NCBI GenBank assembly: GCA_964017235.1
Contig: OZ024928.1
Location: forward strand, 154,652,881-154,716,880
Direction: 5' to 3'
DNA from: Sabellastarte sp. h YS-2021
Lineage: Eukaryota; Annelida; Polychaeta; Sabellida; Sabellidae
Length of the DNA stretch: 64,000 bases
Shown: positions 1 through 13,990 of the stretch, one piece after another
Layout: each line of letters begins with the position of its first letter
How positions within the stretch are numbered: position 1 is the first letter of the stretch
Translations under genes and position numbers: made by a program
Notes under the pieces: model-generated
What the model was told of the DNA's origin: nothing
Seen by the model: the letters and a program-made list of their open reading frames with translations, nothing else
Databases searched by the model: none

Positions 1-908
1 CTGCAGAGTACTTTTCCCAATTTTCAAAAAATTTTTATCTCGCCAAAAATGGCGGCCATTTTGAATTTTCGAAATTTTCGTAAAAATTGCAAAACACAAA
101 AATGCTTATATCTCGAAAACCGTGCTAGATAGAGCGATTTCGATGAAATTTTTGACCCCCAGGGTATCTCTGCGGAGTACTTTTCCCAATTTTCAAAAAA
201 TTTTTGTCTCGCCAAAAATGGCGGCCATTTTGAATTTTCGAAATTTTCGTAAAAATTGCAAAACACAAAAATGCTTATATCTCGAAAACCGTGCTAGATA
301 GAGCGATTTCGATGAAATTTTTGACCCACAGGGTATCTCTGCGGAGTAGTTTTCCCAATTTTCAAAAATTTTTGTCTCGTCCAAAATGGCGGCCATTTTG
401 AATTTTCGAAATTTTCGCAAAAATTGCAAAACACAAAAATGCTTATATCTCAAAAACCGTGCTAGATAGAGCAATTTCGACAAAATTTTTGACCCACAGG
501 GTATCTCTGCAGAGTACTTTTCCCAATTTTCAAAAAATTTTTGTCTCGCCAAAAATGGCGGCCATTTTGAATTTTCGAAATTTTCGTAAAAATTGCAAAA
601 CACAAAAATGCTTATATCTCGAAAACCGTGCTAGATAGAGCGATTTCGACGAAATTTTTGACCCACAGGGTATCTCTGCAGAGTAGTTATCCCAATTTTG
701 AAAAAAATTTTGTCTCGCCAAAAATGGCGGCCATTTTGAATTTTCGAATTTTTCGCAAAAATTGCAAAACATAAAAATGCTTATATCTCGAAAAAACCCT
801 GCAAGATCGAGCGATTTCGACGAAATTTTTGATCCACAGGGTATATCTGCAGAGTAGCCATGCCAATTTTCAAAAAAATTTTATCTTGCCAAAAATGGCG
901 GCCATTTT
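1..908 (+). repeat. Satellite A array in E0 (about 169-bp units)
   Basis: Units begin at about 1, 170, 339, 507, 676 and 847, so the period is 168-171 bp. The last unit breaks off at the junction with satellite B near 908. Each unit carries the near-palindrome AAAATGGCGGCCATTTT and the core TATATCTCGAAAACCGTGCT. The A-to-B junction differs from that in E1 and E2 (CTATCCCAAAGAGC is missing), so some sequence was lost here. Confidence 0.95.
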
Positions 909-3900
909 ACTCACCTACTCAAAATGAGTAAATGCGAATTATCTCTAAAAGTATTGCAGACAGCCAATTTTTCTCAAATAACTCATTCACCTACTTTTGG
1001 GAGAGCTTTCACTTGGTGAAGTTTCAGACCCATAGCTAATTACTCACCTACTCAAAATGAGTAAATGCGAATTATCTCTAAAAGTATTGCAGATAGCCAA
1101 TTTTTGTCAAATTAATCATTCGCCTACTTTTGGGAGAGCTTTCACTTGGTGAAGTTTCAGACCCATAGCTAATTACTCACCTACTCAAAATGAGTAAATG
1201 CGAATTATCTCTAAAAGTATTGCAGATAGCCAATTTTTCTCAAATAACTCATTCACCTACTTTTGGGAGAGCTTTCACTCTGTGAAGTTTCAGACCCATA
1301 GCTAATTACTCACCTACTGAAAATGAGTAAATGCGAATTATCTCTAAAAGTATTGCAGATAGCCAATTTTTCTCAAATAACTCATTCACCTACTTTTGGG
1401 AGAGCTTTCACATGGTGAAGTTTCAGACCCATAGCTAATTATTTACCTACTCAAAATGAGTAAATGCTAATTATCTGTAAAAGTATTGCGGATACCCAAT
1501 TTTTATCAAATAACTCATTCATCTACTTGTGGGAGAGCTTTCACATGGTGAAGTTTCAGACCCATAGCTAATTACTCACCTACTCAAAATGAGTAAATGC
1601 GAATTATCTCTAAAAATATTGCAGATAGCCAATTTTTCTCAAATAAATCATTCACCTACTTTTGGGAGAGCTTTCACTTGGTGAAGTTTCAGACCCATAG
1701 CTAATTACTCACCTACTCAAAATGAGTAAATGCGAATTATCTCTAAAAGTATTGTAGATAGCCAATTTTTCTCAAATTAATCATTCACCTACTTTTGGGA
1801 GAGCTTTCACTTGGTGAAGTTTCAGACCCATAGCTAATTACTCACCTACTCAAAATGAGTAAATGCGAATTACCTCTAAAAGTATTGCAGATAGCCAATT
1901 TTTCTCAAATAACTCATTCACCTACTTTTGGGAGAGCTTTCACTTGGTGAAGTTTCACACCCATAGCTAATTACTCACCTACTCAAAATGAGTAAATGCG
2001 AATTATCTCTAAAAGTATTGCAGATAGCCAATTTTTCTCAAATAACTCATTCACCTACTTTTGGGAGAGCTTTCACTTGGTGAAGTTTCACACCCATAGC
2101 TAATTACTCACCTACTCAAAATGAGTAAATGCGAATTATCTCTAAAAGTATTGCAGATAGCCAATTTTTCTCAAATAACTCATTCACCTACTTTTGGGAG
2201 AGCTTTCACTTGGTGAAGTTTCACACCCATAGCTAATTACTCACCTACTCAAAATGAGTAAATCCGAATTATCTCTAAAAGTATTGCAGACAGCCAATTT
2301 TTCTCAAATAACTCATTCACCTACTTTTGGGAGAGCTTTCACTTGGTGAAGTTTCAGACCCATAGCTAATTACTCACCTACTCAAAATGAGTAAATGTGA
2401 ATTATCTCTAAAAGTATTGCAGATAGCCAATTTTTGTCAAATTAATCATTCGCCTACTTTTGGGAGAGCTTTCACTTGGTGAAGTTTCAGACCCATAGCT
2501 AGTTACTCACCTACTCAAAATGAGTAAATGCGAATTATCTCTAAAAGTATTGCAGATAGCCAATTTTTCTCAAATAACTCATTCACCTACTTTTGGGAGA
2601 GCTTTCACTCTGTGAAGTTTCAGACCCATAGCTAATTACTCACCTACTGAAAATGAGTAAATGCGAATTATCTCTAAAAGTATTGCAGATAGCCAATTTT
2701 TCTCAAATAACTCATTCACCTACTTTTGGGAGAGCTTTCACATGGTGAAGTTTCAGACCCATAGCTAATTATTTACCTACTCAAAATGAGTAAATGCTAA
2801 TTATCTGTAAAAGTATTTCGGATACCCAATTTTTATCAAATAACTCATTCATCTACTTGTGGGAGAGCTTTCACATGGTGAAGTTTCAGACCCATAGCTA
2901 ATTACTCACCTACTCAAAATGAGTAAATGCGAATTATCTCTAAAAATATTGCAGATAGCCAATTTTTTTCAAATAAATCATTCACCTACTTTTGGGAGAG
3001 CTTTCACTTGGTGAAGTTTCAGACCCATAGCTAATTACTCACCTACTCAAAATGAGTAAATGCGAATTATCTCTAAAAGTATTGTAGATAGCCAATTTTT
3101 CTCAAATTAATCATTCACCTACTTTTGGGAGAGCTTTCACTTGGTGAAGTTTCAGACCCATAGCTAATTACTCACCTACTCAAAATGAGTAAATGCGAAT
3201 TATCTCTAAAAGTATTGCAGATAGCCAATTTTTCTCAAATAACTCATTCACCTACTTTTGGGAGAGCTTTCACTTGGTGAAGTTTCACACCCATAGCTAA
3301 TTACTCACCTACTCAAAATGAGTAAATGCGAATTATCTCTAAAAGTATTGCAGATAGCCAATTTTTCTCAAATAACTCATTCACCTACTTTTGGGAGAGC
3401 TTTCACTTGGTGAAGTTTCACACCCATAGCTAATTACTCACCTACTCAAAATGAGTAAATGCGAATTATCTCTAAAAGTATTGCAGATAGCCAATTTTTC
3501 TCAAATAACTCATTCACCTACTTTTGGGAGAGCTTTCACTTGGTGAAGTTTCACACCCATAGCTAATTACTCACCTACTCAAAATGAGTAAATGCGAATT
3601 ATCTCTAAAAGTATTGCAGATAGCCAATTTTTCCCAAATAACTCATTCACCTACTTTTGGGAGAGCTTTCACTTGGTGAAGTTTCACACCCATAGCTAAT
3701 TACTCACCTACTCAAAATGAGTAAATGCGAATTATCTCTAAAAGTATTGTAGATAGCCAATTTTTCTCAAATTAATCATTCACCTACTTTTGGGAGAGCT
3801 TTCACTTGGTGAAGTTTCAGACCCATAGCTAATTACTCACCTACTCAAAATGAGTAAATGCGAATTATCTCTAAAAGTATTGCAGATAGCCAATTTTTCT

Positions 3901-6900
3901 CAAATAACTCATTCACCTACTTTTGGGAGAGCTTTCACTTGGTGAAGTTTCACACCCATAGCTAATTACTCACCTACTCAAAATGAGTAAATGCGAATTA
4001 TCTCTAAAAGTATTGCAGATAGCCAATTTTTCTCAAATAACTCATTCACCTACTTTTGGGAGAGCTTTCACTTGGTGAAGTTTCACACCCATAGCTAATT
4101 ACTCACCTACTCAAAATGAGTAAATGCGAATTATCTCTAAAAGTATTGCAGATAGCCAATTTTTCTCAAATAACTCATTCACCTACTTTTGGGAGAGCTT
4201 TCACTTGGTGAAGTTTCACACCCATAGCTAATTACTCACCTACTCAAAATGAGTAAATGCGAATTATCTCTAAAAGTATTGCAGATAGCCAATTTTTCTC
4301 AAATAACTCATTCACCTACTTTTGGGAGAGCTTTCACTTGGTGAAGTTTCACACCCATAGCGAATTACTCACCTACTCAAAATGAGTAAATGCGAATTAT
4401 CTCTAAAAGTATTGCAGATAGCCAATTTTTCTCAAATAACTCATTCACCTACTTTTGGGAGAGCTTTCACTTGGTGAAGTTTCACACCCATAGCTAATTA
4501 CTCACCTACTCAAAATGAGTAAATGCGAATTATCTCTAAAAGTATTGCAGATAGCCAATTTTTCTCAAATAACTCATTCACCTACTTTTGGGAGAGCTTT
4601 CACTCTGTGAAGTTTCAGACCCATAGCTAATTACTCACCTACTCAAAATGAGTAAATGCGAATTATCTCTAAAAGTATTGCAGATAGCCAATTTTTCTCA
4701 AATAACTCATTCACCTACTTTTGGGAGAGCTTTCACTCTGTGAAGTTTCAGACCCATAGCTAATTACTCACCTACTCAAAATGAGTAAATGCGAATTATC
4801 TCTAAAAGTATTGCAGATAGCCAATTTTTCTCAAATAACTCATTCACCTACTTTTGGCAGAGCTTTCACTTGGTGAAGTTTCAGACCCATAGCTAAATAT
4901 TCACCTACTCAAAATGAGTAAATGTGAATTATCTCTAAAAGTATTGCAGATAGCCAATTTTTCTCGAATAACTCATTCACCTACTTTTGGGAGAGCTTTC
5001 ACTTGGTGAAGTTTCAGACCCATAGCTAATTACTCACCTACTCAAAATGAGTAAATGCGAATTATCTCTAAAAGTATTGCAGATAGCCAATTTTTCTCAA
5101 ATAACTCATTCACCTACTTTTGGGAGAGCTTTCACTTGGTGAAGTTTCACACCCATAGCTAATTACTCACCTACTCAAAATGAGTAAATGCGAATTATCT
5201 CTAAAAGTATTGCAGATAGCCAATTTTTCTCAAATAACTCATTCACCTACTTTTGGGAGAGCTTTCACTTGGTGAAGTTTCACACCCATAGCTAATTACT
5301 CACCTACTCAAAATGAGTAAATGCGAATTATCTGTAAAAGTATTGCAGATAGCCAATTTTTCTCAAATAACTCATTCACCTACTTTTGGGAGAGCTTTCA
5401 CTCGGTGAAGTTTCACACCCATAGCTAATTACTCACCTACTCAAAATGAGTAAATGCGAATTATCTCTAAAAGTATTGCAGATAGCCAATTTTTCTCAAA
5501 TAACTCATTCACCTACTTTTGGGAGAGCTTTCACTCGGTGAAGTTTCAGACCCATAGCTAATTACTCACCTACTCAAAATGAGTAAATGCGAATTATCTC
5601 TAAAAGTATTGCAGATAGCCAATTTTTCTCAAATAACTCATTCACCTACTTTTGGGAGAGTTTTCACTCTGTGAAGTTTCAGACCCATAGCTAATTACTC
5701 ACCTACTCAAAATGAGTAAATGCGAATTATCTCTAAAAGTATTGTAGATAGCCAATTTTTCTCAAATTAATCATTCACCTACTTTTGGGAGAGCTTTCAC
5801 TTGGTGAAGTTTCAGACCCATAGCTAATTACTCACCTACTCAAAATGAGTAAATGCGAATTATCTCTAAAAGTATTGCAGATAGCCAATTTTTCTCAAAT
5901 AACTCATTCACCTACTTTTGGGAGAGCTTTCACTTGGTGAAGTTTCACACCCATAGCTAATTACTCACCTACTCAAAATGAGTAAATGCGAATTATCTCT
6001 AAAAGTATTGCAGATATCCAATTTTTCTCAAATAACTCATTCACCTACTTTTGGGAGAGCTTTCACTTGGTGAAGTTTCACACCCATAGCTAATTACTCA
6101 CCTACTCAAAATGAGTAAATGCGAATTATCTCTAAAAGTATTGCAGATAGCCAATTTTTCTCAAATAACTCATTCACCTACTTTTGGGAGAGCTTTCACT
6201 TGGTGAAGTTTCACACCCATAGCTAATTACTCACCTACTCAAAATGAGTAAATGCGAATTATCTCTAAAAGTATTGCAGATAGCCAATTTTTCTCAAATA
6301 ACTCATTCACCTACTTTTGGGAGAGCTTTCACTTGGTGAAGTTTCACACCCATAGCTAATTACTCACCTACTCAAAATGAGTAAATGCGAATTATCTCTA
6401 AAAGTATTGCAGATAGCCAATTTTTCTCAAATAACTCATTCACCTACTTTTGGGAGAGCTTTCACTTGGTGAAGTTTCACACCCATAGCTAATTACTCAC
6501 CTACTCAAAATGAGTAAATGCGAATTATCTGTAAAAGTATTGCAGATAGCCAATTTTTATCAAATAACTCATTCACCTACTTTTGGGAGAGCTTTCACTT
6601 GGTGAAGTTTCACACCCATAGCTAATTACTCACCTACTCAAAATGAGTAAATGCGAATTATCTGTAAAAGTATTGCCGATAGCCAATTTTTCTCAAATAA
6701 CTCATTCACCTACTTTTGGGAGAGCTTTCACTCGGTGAAGTTTCAGACCCATAGCTAATTACTCACCTACTCAAAATGAGTAAATGCGAATTATCTCTAA
6801 AAGTATTGCAGATAGCCAATTTTTCTCAAATAACTCATTCACCTACTTTTGGGAGAGCTTTCACTCTGTGAAGTTTCAGACCCATAGCTAATTACTCACC

Positions 6901-9900
6901 TACTCAAAATGAGTAAATGCGAATTATCTCTAAAAGTATTGCAGATAGCCAATTTTTCTCAAATAACTCATTCACCTACTTTTGGCAGAGCTTTCACTTG
7001 GTGAAGTTTCAGACCCATAGCTAAATATTCACCTACTCAAAATGAGTAAATGTGAATTATCTCTAAAAGTATTGCAGATAGCCAATTTTTCTCGAATAAC
7101 TCATTCACCTACTTTTGGGAGAGCTTTCACTTGGTGAAGTTTCAGACCCATAGCTAATTACTCACCTACTCAAAATGAGTAAATGCGAATTATCTCTAAA
7201 AGTATTGTAGATAGCCAATTTTTCTCAAATTAATCATTCACCTACTTTTGGGAGAGCTTTCACTTGGTGAAGTTTCACACCCATAGCTAATTACTCACCT
7301 ACTCAAAATGAGTAAATGCGAATTATCTCTAAAAGTATTGCAGATAGCCAATTTTTCTCAAATAACTCATTCACCTACTTTTGGGAGAGCTTTCACTTGG
7401 TGAAGTTTCACACCCATAGCTAATTACTCACCTACTCAAAATGAGTAAATGCGAATTATCTCTAAAAGTATTGCAGATAGCCAATTTTTCTCAAATAACT
7501 CATTCACCTACTTTTGGGAGAGCTTTCACTTGGTGAAGTTTCACACCCATAGCTAATTACTCACCTACTCAAAATGAGTAAATGCGAATTATCTCTAAAA
7601 GTATTGCAGATAGCCAATTTTTCTCAAATAACTCATTCACCTACTTTTGGGAGAGCTTTCACTTGGTGAAGTTTCACACCCATAGCTAATTACTCACCTA
7701 CTCAAAATGAGTAAATGCGAATTATCTCTAAAAGTATTGCAGATAGCCAATTTTTCTCAAATAACTCATTCACCTACTTTTGGGAGAGCTTTCACTTGGT
7801 GAAGTTTCACACCCATAGCTAATTACTCACCTACTCAAAATGAGTAAATGCGAATTATCTCTAAAAGTATTGCAGATAGCCAATTTTTCTCAAATAACTC
7901 ATTCACCTACTTTTGGGAGAGCTTTCACTCTGTGAAGTTTCAGACCCATAGCTAATTACTCACCTACTCAAAATGAGTAAATGCGAATTATCTCTAAAAG
8001 TATTGCAGATAGCCAATTTTTCTCAAATAACTCATTCACCTACTTTTGGGAGAGCTTTCACTCTGTGAAGTTTCAGACCCATAGCTAATTACTCACCTAC
8101 TCAAAATGAGTAAATGCGAATTATCTCTAAAAGTATTGCAGATAGCCAATTTTTCTCAAATAACTCATTCACCTACTTTTGGCAGAGCTTTCACTTGGTG
8201 AAGTTTCAGACCCATAGCTAAATATTCACCTACTCAAAATGAGTAAATGTGAATTATCTCTAAAAGTATTGCAGATAGCCAATTTTTCTCGAATAACTCA
8301 TTCACCTACTTTTGGGAGAGCTTTCACTTGGTGAAGTTTCAGACCCATAGCTAATTACTCACCTACTCAAAATGAGTAAATGCGAATTATCTCTAAAAGT
8401 ATTGTAGATAGCCAATTTTTCTCGAATAACTCATTCACCTACTTTTGGGAGAGCTTTCACTTGGTGAAGTTTCAGACCCATAGCTAATTACTCACCTACT
8501 CAAAATGAGTAAATGCGAATTATCTCTAAAAGTATTGCAGATAGCCAATTTTTCTCAAATAACTCATTCACCTACTTTTGGGAGAGCTTTCACTTGGTGA
8601 AGTTTCACACCCATAGCTAATTACTCACCTACTCAAAATGAGTAAATGCGAATTATCTCTAAAAGTATTGCAGATAGCCAATTTTTCTCAAATAACTCAT
8701 TCACCTACTTTTGGGAGAGCTTTCACTTGGTGAAGTTTCACACCCATAGCTAATTACTCACCTACTCAAAATGAGTAAATGCGAATTATCTCTAAAAGTA
8801 TTGCAGATAGCCAATTTTTCTCAAATAACTCATTCACCTACTTTTGGGAGAGCTTTCACTTGGTGAAGTTTCACACCCATAGCTAATTACTCACCTACTC
8901 AAAATGAGTAAATGCGAATTATCTCTAAAAGTATTGCAGATAGCCAATTTTTCTCAAATAACTCATTCACCTACTTTTGGGAGAGCTTTCACTTGGTGAA
9001 GTTTCACACCCATAGCTAATTACTCACCTACTCAAAATGAGTAAATGCGAATTATCTCTAAAAGTATTGCAGATAGCCAATTTTTCTCAAATAACTCATT
9101 CACCTACTTTTGGGAGAGCTTTCACTTGGTGAAGTTTCACACCCATAGCTAATTACTCACCTACTCAAAATGAGTAAATGCGAATTATCTGTAAAAGTAT
9201 TGCAGATAGCCAATTTTTCTCAAATAACTCATTCACCTACTTTTGGGAGAGCTTTCACTCGGTGAAGTTTCACACCCATAGCTAATTACTCACCTACTCA
9301 AAATGAGTAAATGCGAATTATCTCTAAAAGTATTGCAGATAGCCAATTTTTCTCAAATAACTCATTCACCTACTTTTGGGAGAGCTTTCACTCGGTGAAG
9401 TTTCACACCCATAGCTAATTACTCACCTACTCAAAATGAGTAAATGCGAATTATCTCTAAAAGTATTGCAGATAGCCAATTTTTCTCAAATAACTCATTC
9501 ACCTACTTTTGGGAGAGCTTTCACTCTGTGAAGTTTCAGACCCATAGCTAATTACTCACCTACTCAAAATGAGTAAATGCGAATTATCTCTAAAAGTATT
9601 GTAGATAGCCAATTTTTCTCAAATTAATCATTCACCTACTTTTGGGAGAGCTTTCACTTGGTGAAGTTTCAGACCCATAGCTAATTACTCACCTACTCAA
9701 AATGAGTAAATGCGAATTATCTCTAAAAGTATTGCAGATAGCCAATTTTTCTCAAATAACTCATTCACCTACTTTTGGGAGAGCTTTCACTTGGTGAAGT
9801 TTCACACCCATAGCTAATTACTCACCTACTCAAAATGAGTAAATGCGAATTATCTCTAAAAGTATTGCAGATAGCCAATTTTTCTCAAATAACTCATTCA

Positions 9901-11775
9901 GCTACTTTTGGGAGAGCTTTCACTTGGTGAAGTTTCACACCCATAGCTAATTACTCACCTACTCAAAATGAGTAAATGCGAATTATCTCTAAAAGTATTG
10001 CAGATAGCCAATTTTTCTCAAATAACTCATTCACCTACTTTTGGGAGAGCTTTCACTTGGTGAAGTTTCACACCCATAGCTAATTACTCACCTACTCAAA
10101 ATGAGTAAATGCGAATTATCTCTAAAAGTATTGCAGATAGCCAATTTTTCTCAAATAACTCATTCACCTACTTTTGGGAGAGCTTTCACTTGGTGAAGTT
10201 TCACACCCATAGCTAATTACTCACCTACTCAAAATGAGTAAATGCGAATTATCTCTAAAAGTATTGCAGATAGCCAATTTTTCTCAAATAACTCATTCAC
10301 CTACTTTTGGGAGAGCTTTCACTTGGTGAAGTTTCACACCCATAGCTAATTACTCACCTACTCAAAATGAGTAAATGCGAATTATCTGTAAAAGTATTGC
10401 AGATAGCCAATTTTTATCAAATAACTCATTCACCTACTTTTGGGAGAGCTTTCACTTGGTGAAGTTTCAGACCCATAGCTAATTACTCACCTACTCAAAA
10501 TGAGTAAATGCGAATTATCTGTAAAAGTATTGCAGATAGCCAATTTTTCTCAAATAACTCATTCACCTACTTTTGGGAGAGCTTTCACTCGGTGAAGTTT
10601 CAGACCCATAGCTAATTACTCACCTACTCAAAATGAGTAAATGCGAATTATCTCTAAAAGTATTGCAGATAGCCAATTTTTCTCAAATAACTCATTCACC
10701 TACTTTTGGGAGAGCTTTCACTCTGTGAAGTTTCAGACCCATAGCTAATTACTCACCTACTCAAAATGAGTAAATGCGAATTATCTCTAAAAGTATTGCA
10801 GATAGCCAATTTTTCTCAAATAACTCATTCACCTACTTTTGGCAGAGCTTTCACTCGGTGAAGTTTCACACCCATAGCTAATTACTCACCTACTCAAAAT
10901 GAGTAAATGCGAATTATCTGTAAAAGTATTGCAGATAGCCAATTTTTCTCAAATAACTCATTCACCTACTTTTGGGAGAGCTTTCACTCGGTGAAGTTTC
11001 AGACCCATAGCTAATTACTCACCTACTCAAAATGAGTAAATGTGAATTATCTCTAAAAGTATTGCAGATAGCCAATTTTTCTCAAATAACTCATTCACCT
11101 ACTTTTGGGAGAGCTTTCACTCTGTGAAGTTTCAGACCCATAGCTAATTACTCACCTACTCAAAATGAGTAAATGCGAATTATCTCTAAAAGTATTGCAG
11201 ATAGCCAATTTTTCTCAAATAACTCATTCACCTACTTTTGGCTGAGCTTTCACTTGGTGAAGTTTCAGACCCATAGCTAAATATTCACCTACTCAAAATG
11301 AGTAAATGTGAATTATCTCTAAAAGTATTGCAGATAGCCAATTTTTCTCGAATAACTCATTCACCTACTTTTGGGAGAGCTTTCACTCTGTGAAGTTTCA
11401 GACCCATAGCTATTTATTCACCTACTCAAAATGAGTAAATGCTAATTATCTGTAAAAGTATTGCGGATACCCAATTTTTATCAAATACTCATTCATCTAC
11501 TTGTGGGAGAGCTTTCACATGGTGAAGTTTCAGACCCATAGCTAATTACTCACCTACTCAAAATGAGTAAATGCGAATTATCTCTAAAAGTATTGCGGAT
11601 AGCCAATTTTTCTCAAATAACTCATTCACCTACTTTTGGGAGAGCTTTCACTTGGTGAAGTTTCAGACCCATAGATAATTATTCACCTACTCAAAATGAG
11701 TAAATGTGAATTATCTCTTAATAGTATTGCAGATAGCCAATTTTTCTCAAATAACTCATTCACCTACTTTTGGAA
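909..11775 (+). repeat. Satellite B array in E0, about 82 units of 133 bp
   Basis: Units starting ACTCACCTACTCAAAATGAG recur at 909, 1042, 1175, 1308 and onward, exactly 133 bp apart. Variant units recur in blocks: the ten units at 909-2238 are repeated at 2239-3568 (offset 1330). A GGCAGAGC variant followed by an AAATATTC variant recurs at 4856, 6984 and 8181 (offsets 2128 = 16 units and 1197 = 9 units). The unit holds small inverted repeats, TACTCA-AAA-TGAGTA and TTCAC-TTG-GTGAA. There is no open reading frame across units. Confidence 0.97.
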
Positions 11776-12289
11776 GAGCTTTCACACACGAAAATGAAAA
11801 ATTGTGAATATCTCGGAAAAGCTATTTCTTCTGCTTTAATGCTCGGCGGGAGATACACACCGCGGCAGTGGTCTTGACAAAAATTTTTGTCTCCCCAAAA
11901 ATGGTGGCCATTTTGAATTTTCAAAGTTTTTGCAAAACACAAAAATGCTTATATCTCGAAAACCGTGCTATATGGAGCGAAATCAACAAAATTTTGGACC
12001 TGCTGGGTATCTCTGCAGAGTAGCCATGCCAATTTTCAAAATATTTTTGTCTCACCAAATATAGCGGACATTTTTAATTTTTTTATTTTTTGCAAAACAC
12101 AAAAATGCTTATATCTTGAAAACCGTGCTAGATAGAGCAGACTGCGCTGACTTTGGTTGCCACAACAGTATAAGGCTAGAAACGAAGCATTTTCTTAATA
12201 CTTTAGCACTCACCTTTATAGCCTTTTCGGGACGCTTTGTTTTTGCTATGCAAAAACATTATCTTTTTTTTTTGCGAGCGATCCTCTAG
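11776..12289 (+). other. 3' terminal module of family E
   Basis: Non-tandem 3' end of E0, repeated almost unchanged at about 15720-16233 (E1) and 42780-43289 (E2). It contains two degenerate satellite A units, the subterminal inverted repeat CGGGACGCTT, the 8-bp-stem hairpin at 12239-12257, a T-run, and the terminal GATCCTCTAG. The alignment of the three copies sets the element's right border. Confidence 0.85.
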
Positions 12290-12320
12290 TTTTGACACAG
12301 TTCCTACAGTTACTAACTCA
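12290..12320 (+). mobile_element. H1 fragment between E0 and E1
   Basis: Thirty-one bases that match the intact element H3 (about 41730-41760) and H2 (about 45180-45210). The fragment is followed in H3 by the bases found at 16234 onward, which shows that E0 and E1 both inserted into one H element (H1), only 31 bp apart. Confidence 0.8.
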
Positions 12321-12710
12321 TTAAGCGTCCCGCAAGGGACGCTTGTTTGTGTATGGGAGAGCTTCCGGCTCCGCCGGCTCCGCATTTTGTTTTCCTTATA
12401 ACTCTGTAACCGTTAGGCGGATTCTTTTCAAATTTGACAGGTTTAGGCAGTAGCCTTGGGGAATTTTTTTGAATATGCTGCAGTGACATTTCAACCAATC
12501 AGAGAGGTCACATGACCAAAAATGTCTTTTTTCGATGGGGAAGCTTGTCCGGATGATAACTTGAAAGGAATTTTATCAATTCACCTGAAACTTGGCAAAT
12601 ACATTCATTCTATTAAAATCTGGAAATCATTAGATTTTGGCATTGATTGGTCAAGAAATGGCCGAGTAATTAATGATTAATTAATCCTTACGAATTTTCC
12701 AAATAAGGAA

Positions 12711-13990
12711 AACACAAAAATGCTTATATCTCGAAAACCGTGCTAGATAGAGCGATTTCGACGAAATTTTTTACCCACAGGGTATCTCTGCGGAGTAGTT
12801 ATCCCAATTTTCAAAAAATTTTTGTCTTGCCCAAAATGGCGGCCATTTTGAATTTTCGAAATTTTCGCAAAAATTGCAAAACACAAAAATGCTTATATCT
12901 CAAAAACCGTGCTAGATAGAGCAATTTCGACAAAATTTTTGACCCGCAGGATATCTCTGTGGAGTAGTTATCCCAATTTTGAAAAAAATTTTCTCTCGCC
13001 AAAAATGGCGGCCATTTTGAATTTTCGAATTTTTCGCAAAAATTGCAAAACATAAAAATGCTTATATCTCAAAAACCCTGCTAGATAGAGCGATTTTGAC
13101 GAAATTTTTGACCCACAGGGTATATCTGCAGAGTAGCCATGCCAATTTTCAAAAAATTTTTGTCTTGCCCAAAATGGCGGCCATTTTGAATTTTCGAAAT
13201 TTTCGCAAAAATTGCAAAACACAAAAATGCTTATATCTCAAAAACCGTGCTAGATAGAGCAATTTCGACAAAATTTTTGACCCGCAGGATATCTCTGTGG
13301 AGTAGTTATCCCAATTTTGAAAAAAAATTTTCTCTCGCCAAAAATGGCGGCCATTTTAATTTTCGAATTTTTCGCAAAAATTGCAAAACATAAAAATGCT
13401 TATATCTCGAAAACCCTGCTAGATAGAGCGATTTTGACGAAATTTTTGACCCACAGGGTATATCTGCAGAGTAGCCATGCCAATTTTCAAAAAAATTTTG
13501 TCTCGCCAAAAATGGCGGCCATTTTGAATTTTCGAATTTTTCGCAAAAATTGCAAAACATAAAAATGCTTATATCTCAAAAACCCTGCTAGATAGAGCGA
13601 TTTCGACGAAATTTTTGACCCACAGGGTATCTCTGCAGAGTAGCCATGCCAATTTTCAAACAAAAAATTTCTCGCAAAAAATGGCGGCCATTTTGAATTT
13701 TCGAATTTTTCGCAAAATTGCAAAACACAAAAATGCTTATATCTCGAAAACCGTGCTAGATAGAGCGATTTCGACGAAATTTTTGACCCACTGGGTATCT
13801 CTGCAGAGTAGTCATGCCAATTTTCAAAAAAATTTTATCTTGCCAAAAATGGCGGCCATTTTGAATTTTCGAATTTTTGCGCAAAAATTGCAAAACACAA
13901 AAATGCTAATATTTCGAAAACCGTGCTACATAGAGCGATTTCGACGAAATTTTTTATCTTCAGGGTATCTCTGCAGAGTGGCTATCCCAA
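12711..13990 (+). repeat. Satellite A array in E1
   Basis: About seven and a half units of roughly 169 bp with ATGGCGGCC and TATATCTCGAAAACC cores. Some units are more diverged than in E0. The last unit reads into satellite B through CTATCCCAAAGAGC, the same junction as in E2 near 37095. Confidence 0.93.

Larger units (their letters stand above)
1..12289 (+). mobile_element. E0: family E Helitron-like element, 5' end beyond window
   Basis: Non-autonomous element whose left end lies outside the window. It holds satellite A (1-908), satellite B (909-about 11775) and the family E 3' module (about 11776-12289). The 3' module contains CGGGACGCTT at 12228-12237, which is the exact reverse complement of the family's 5' start AAGCGTCCCG. 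A hairpin with stem GTTTTTGC and a 3-nt loop lies at 12239-12257. The element ends in CTAG at 12289. The following 31 bp (12290-12320) match element H at 41730-41760 and 45180-45210, so E0 is inserted in H1. No ORF resembling a Rep/helicase is present. Classification as HINE/pearl-like is by architecture. Confidence 0.75.

Noticed and set aside
24..772. Overlapping minus-strand frames of 80-136 codons in satellite A (also 12811-14028 and 35897-37139, both strands)
   Set aside because: They repeat the same peptide every 169 bp, shift frame from unit to unit (169 is not a multiple of 3) and end by chance. They are translations of a satellite.
909..11775. CRISPR-like regular repeats
   Set aside because: There are no unique spacers: the whole 133-bp unit is repeated head to tail, and the DNA is eukaryotic.
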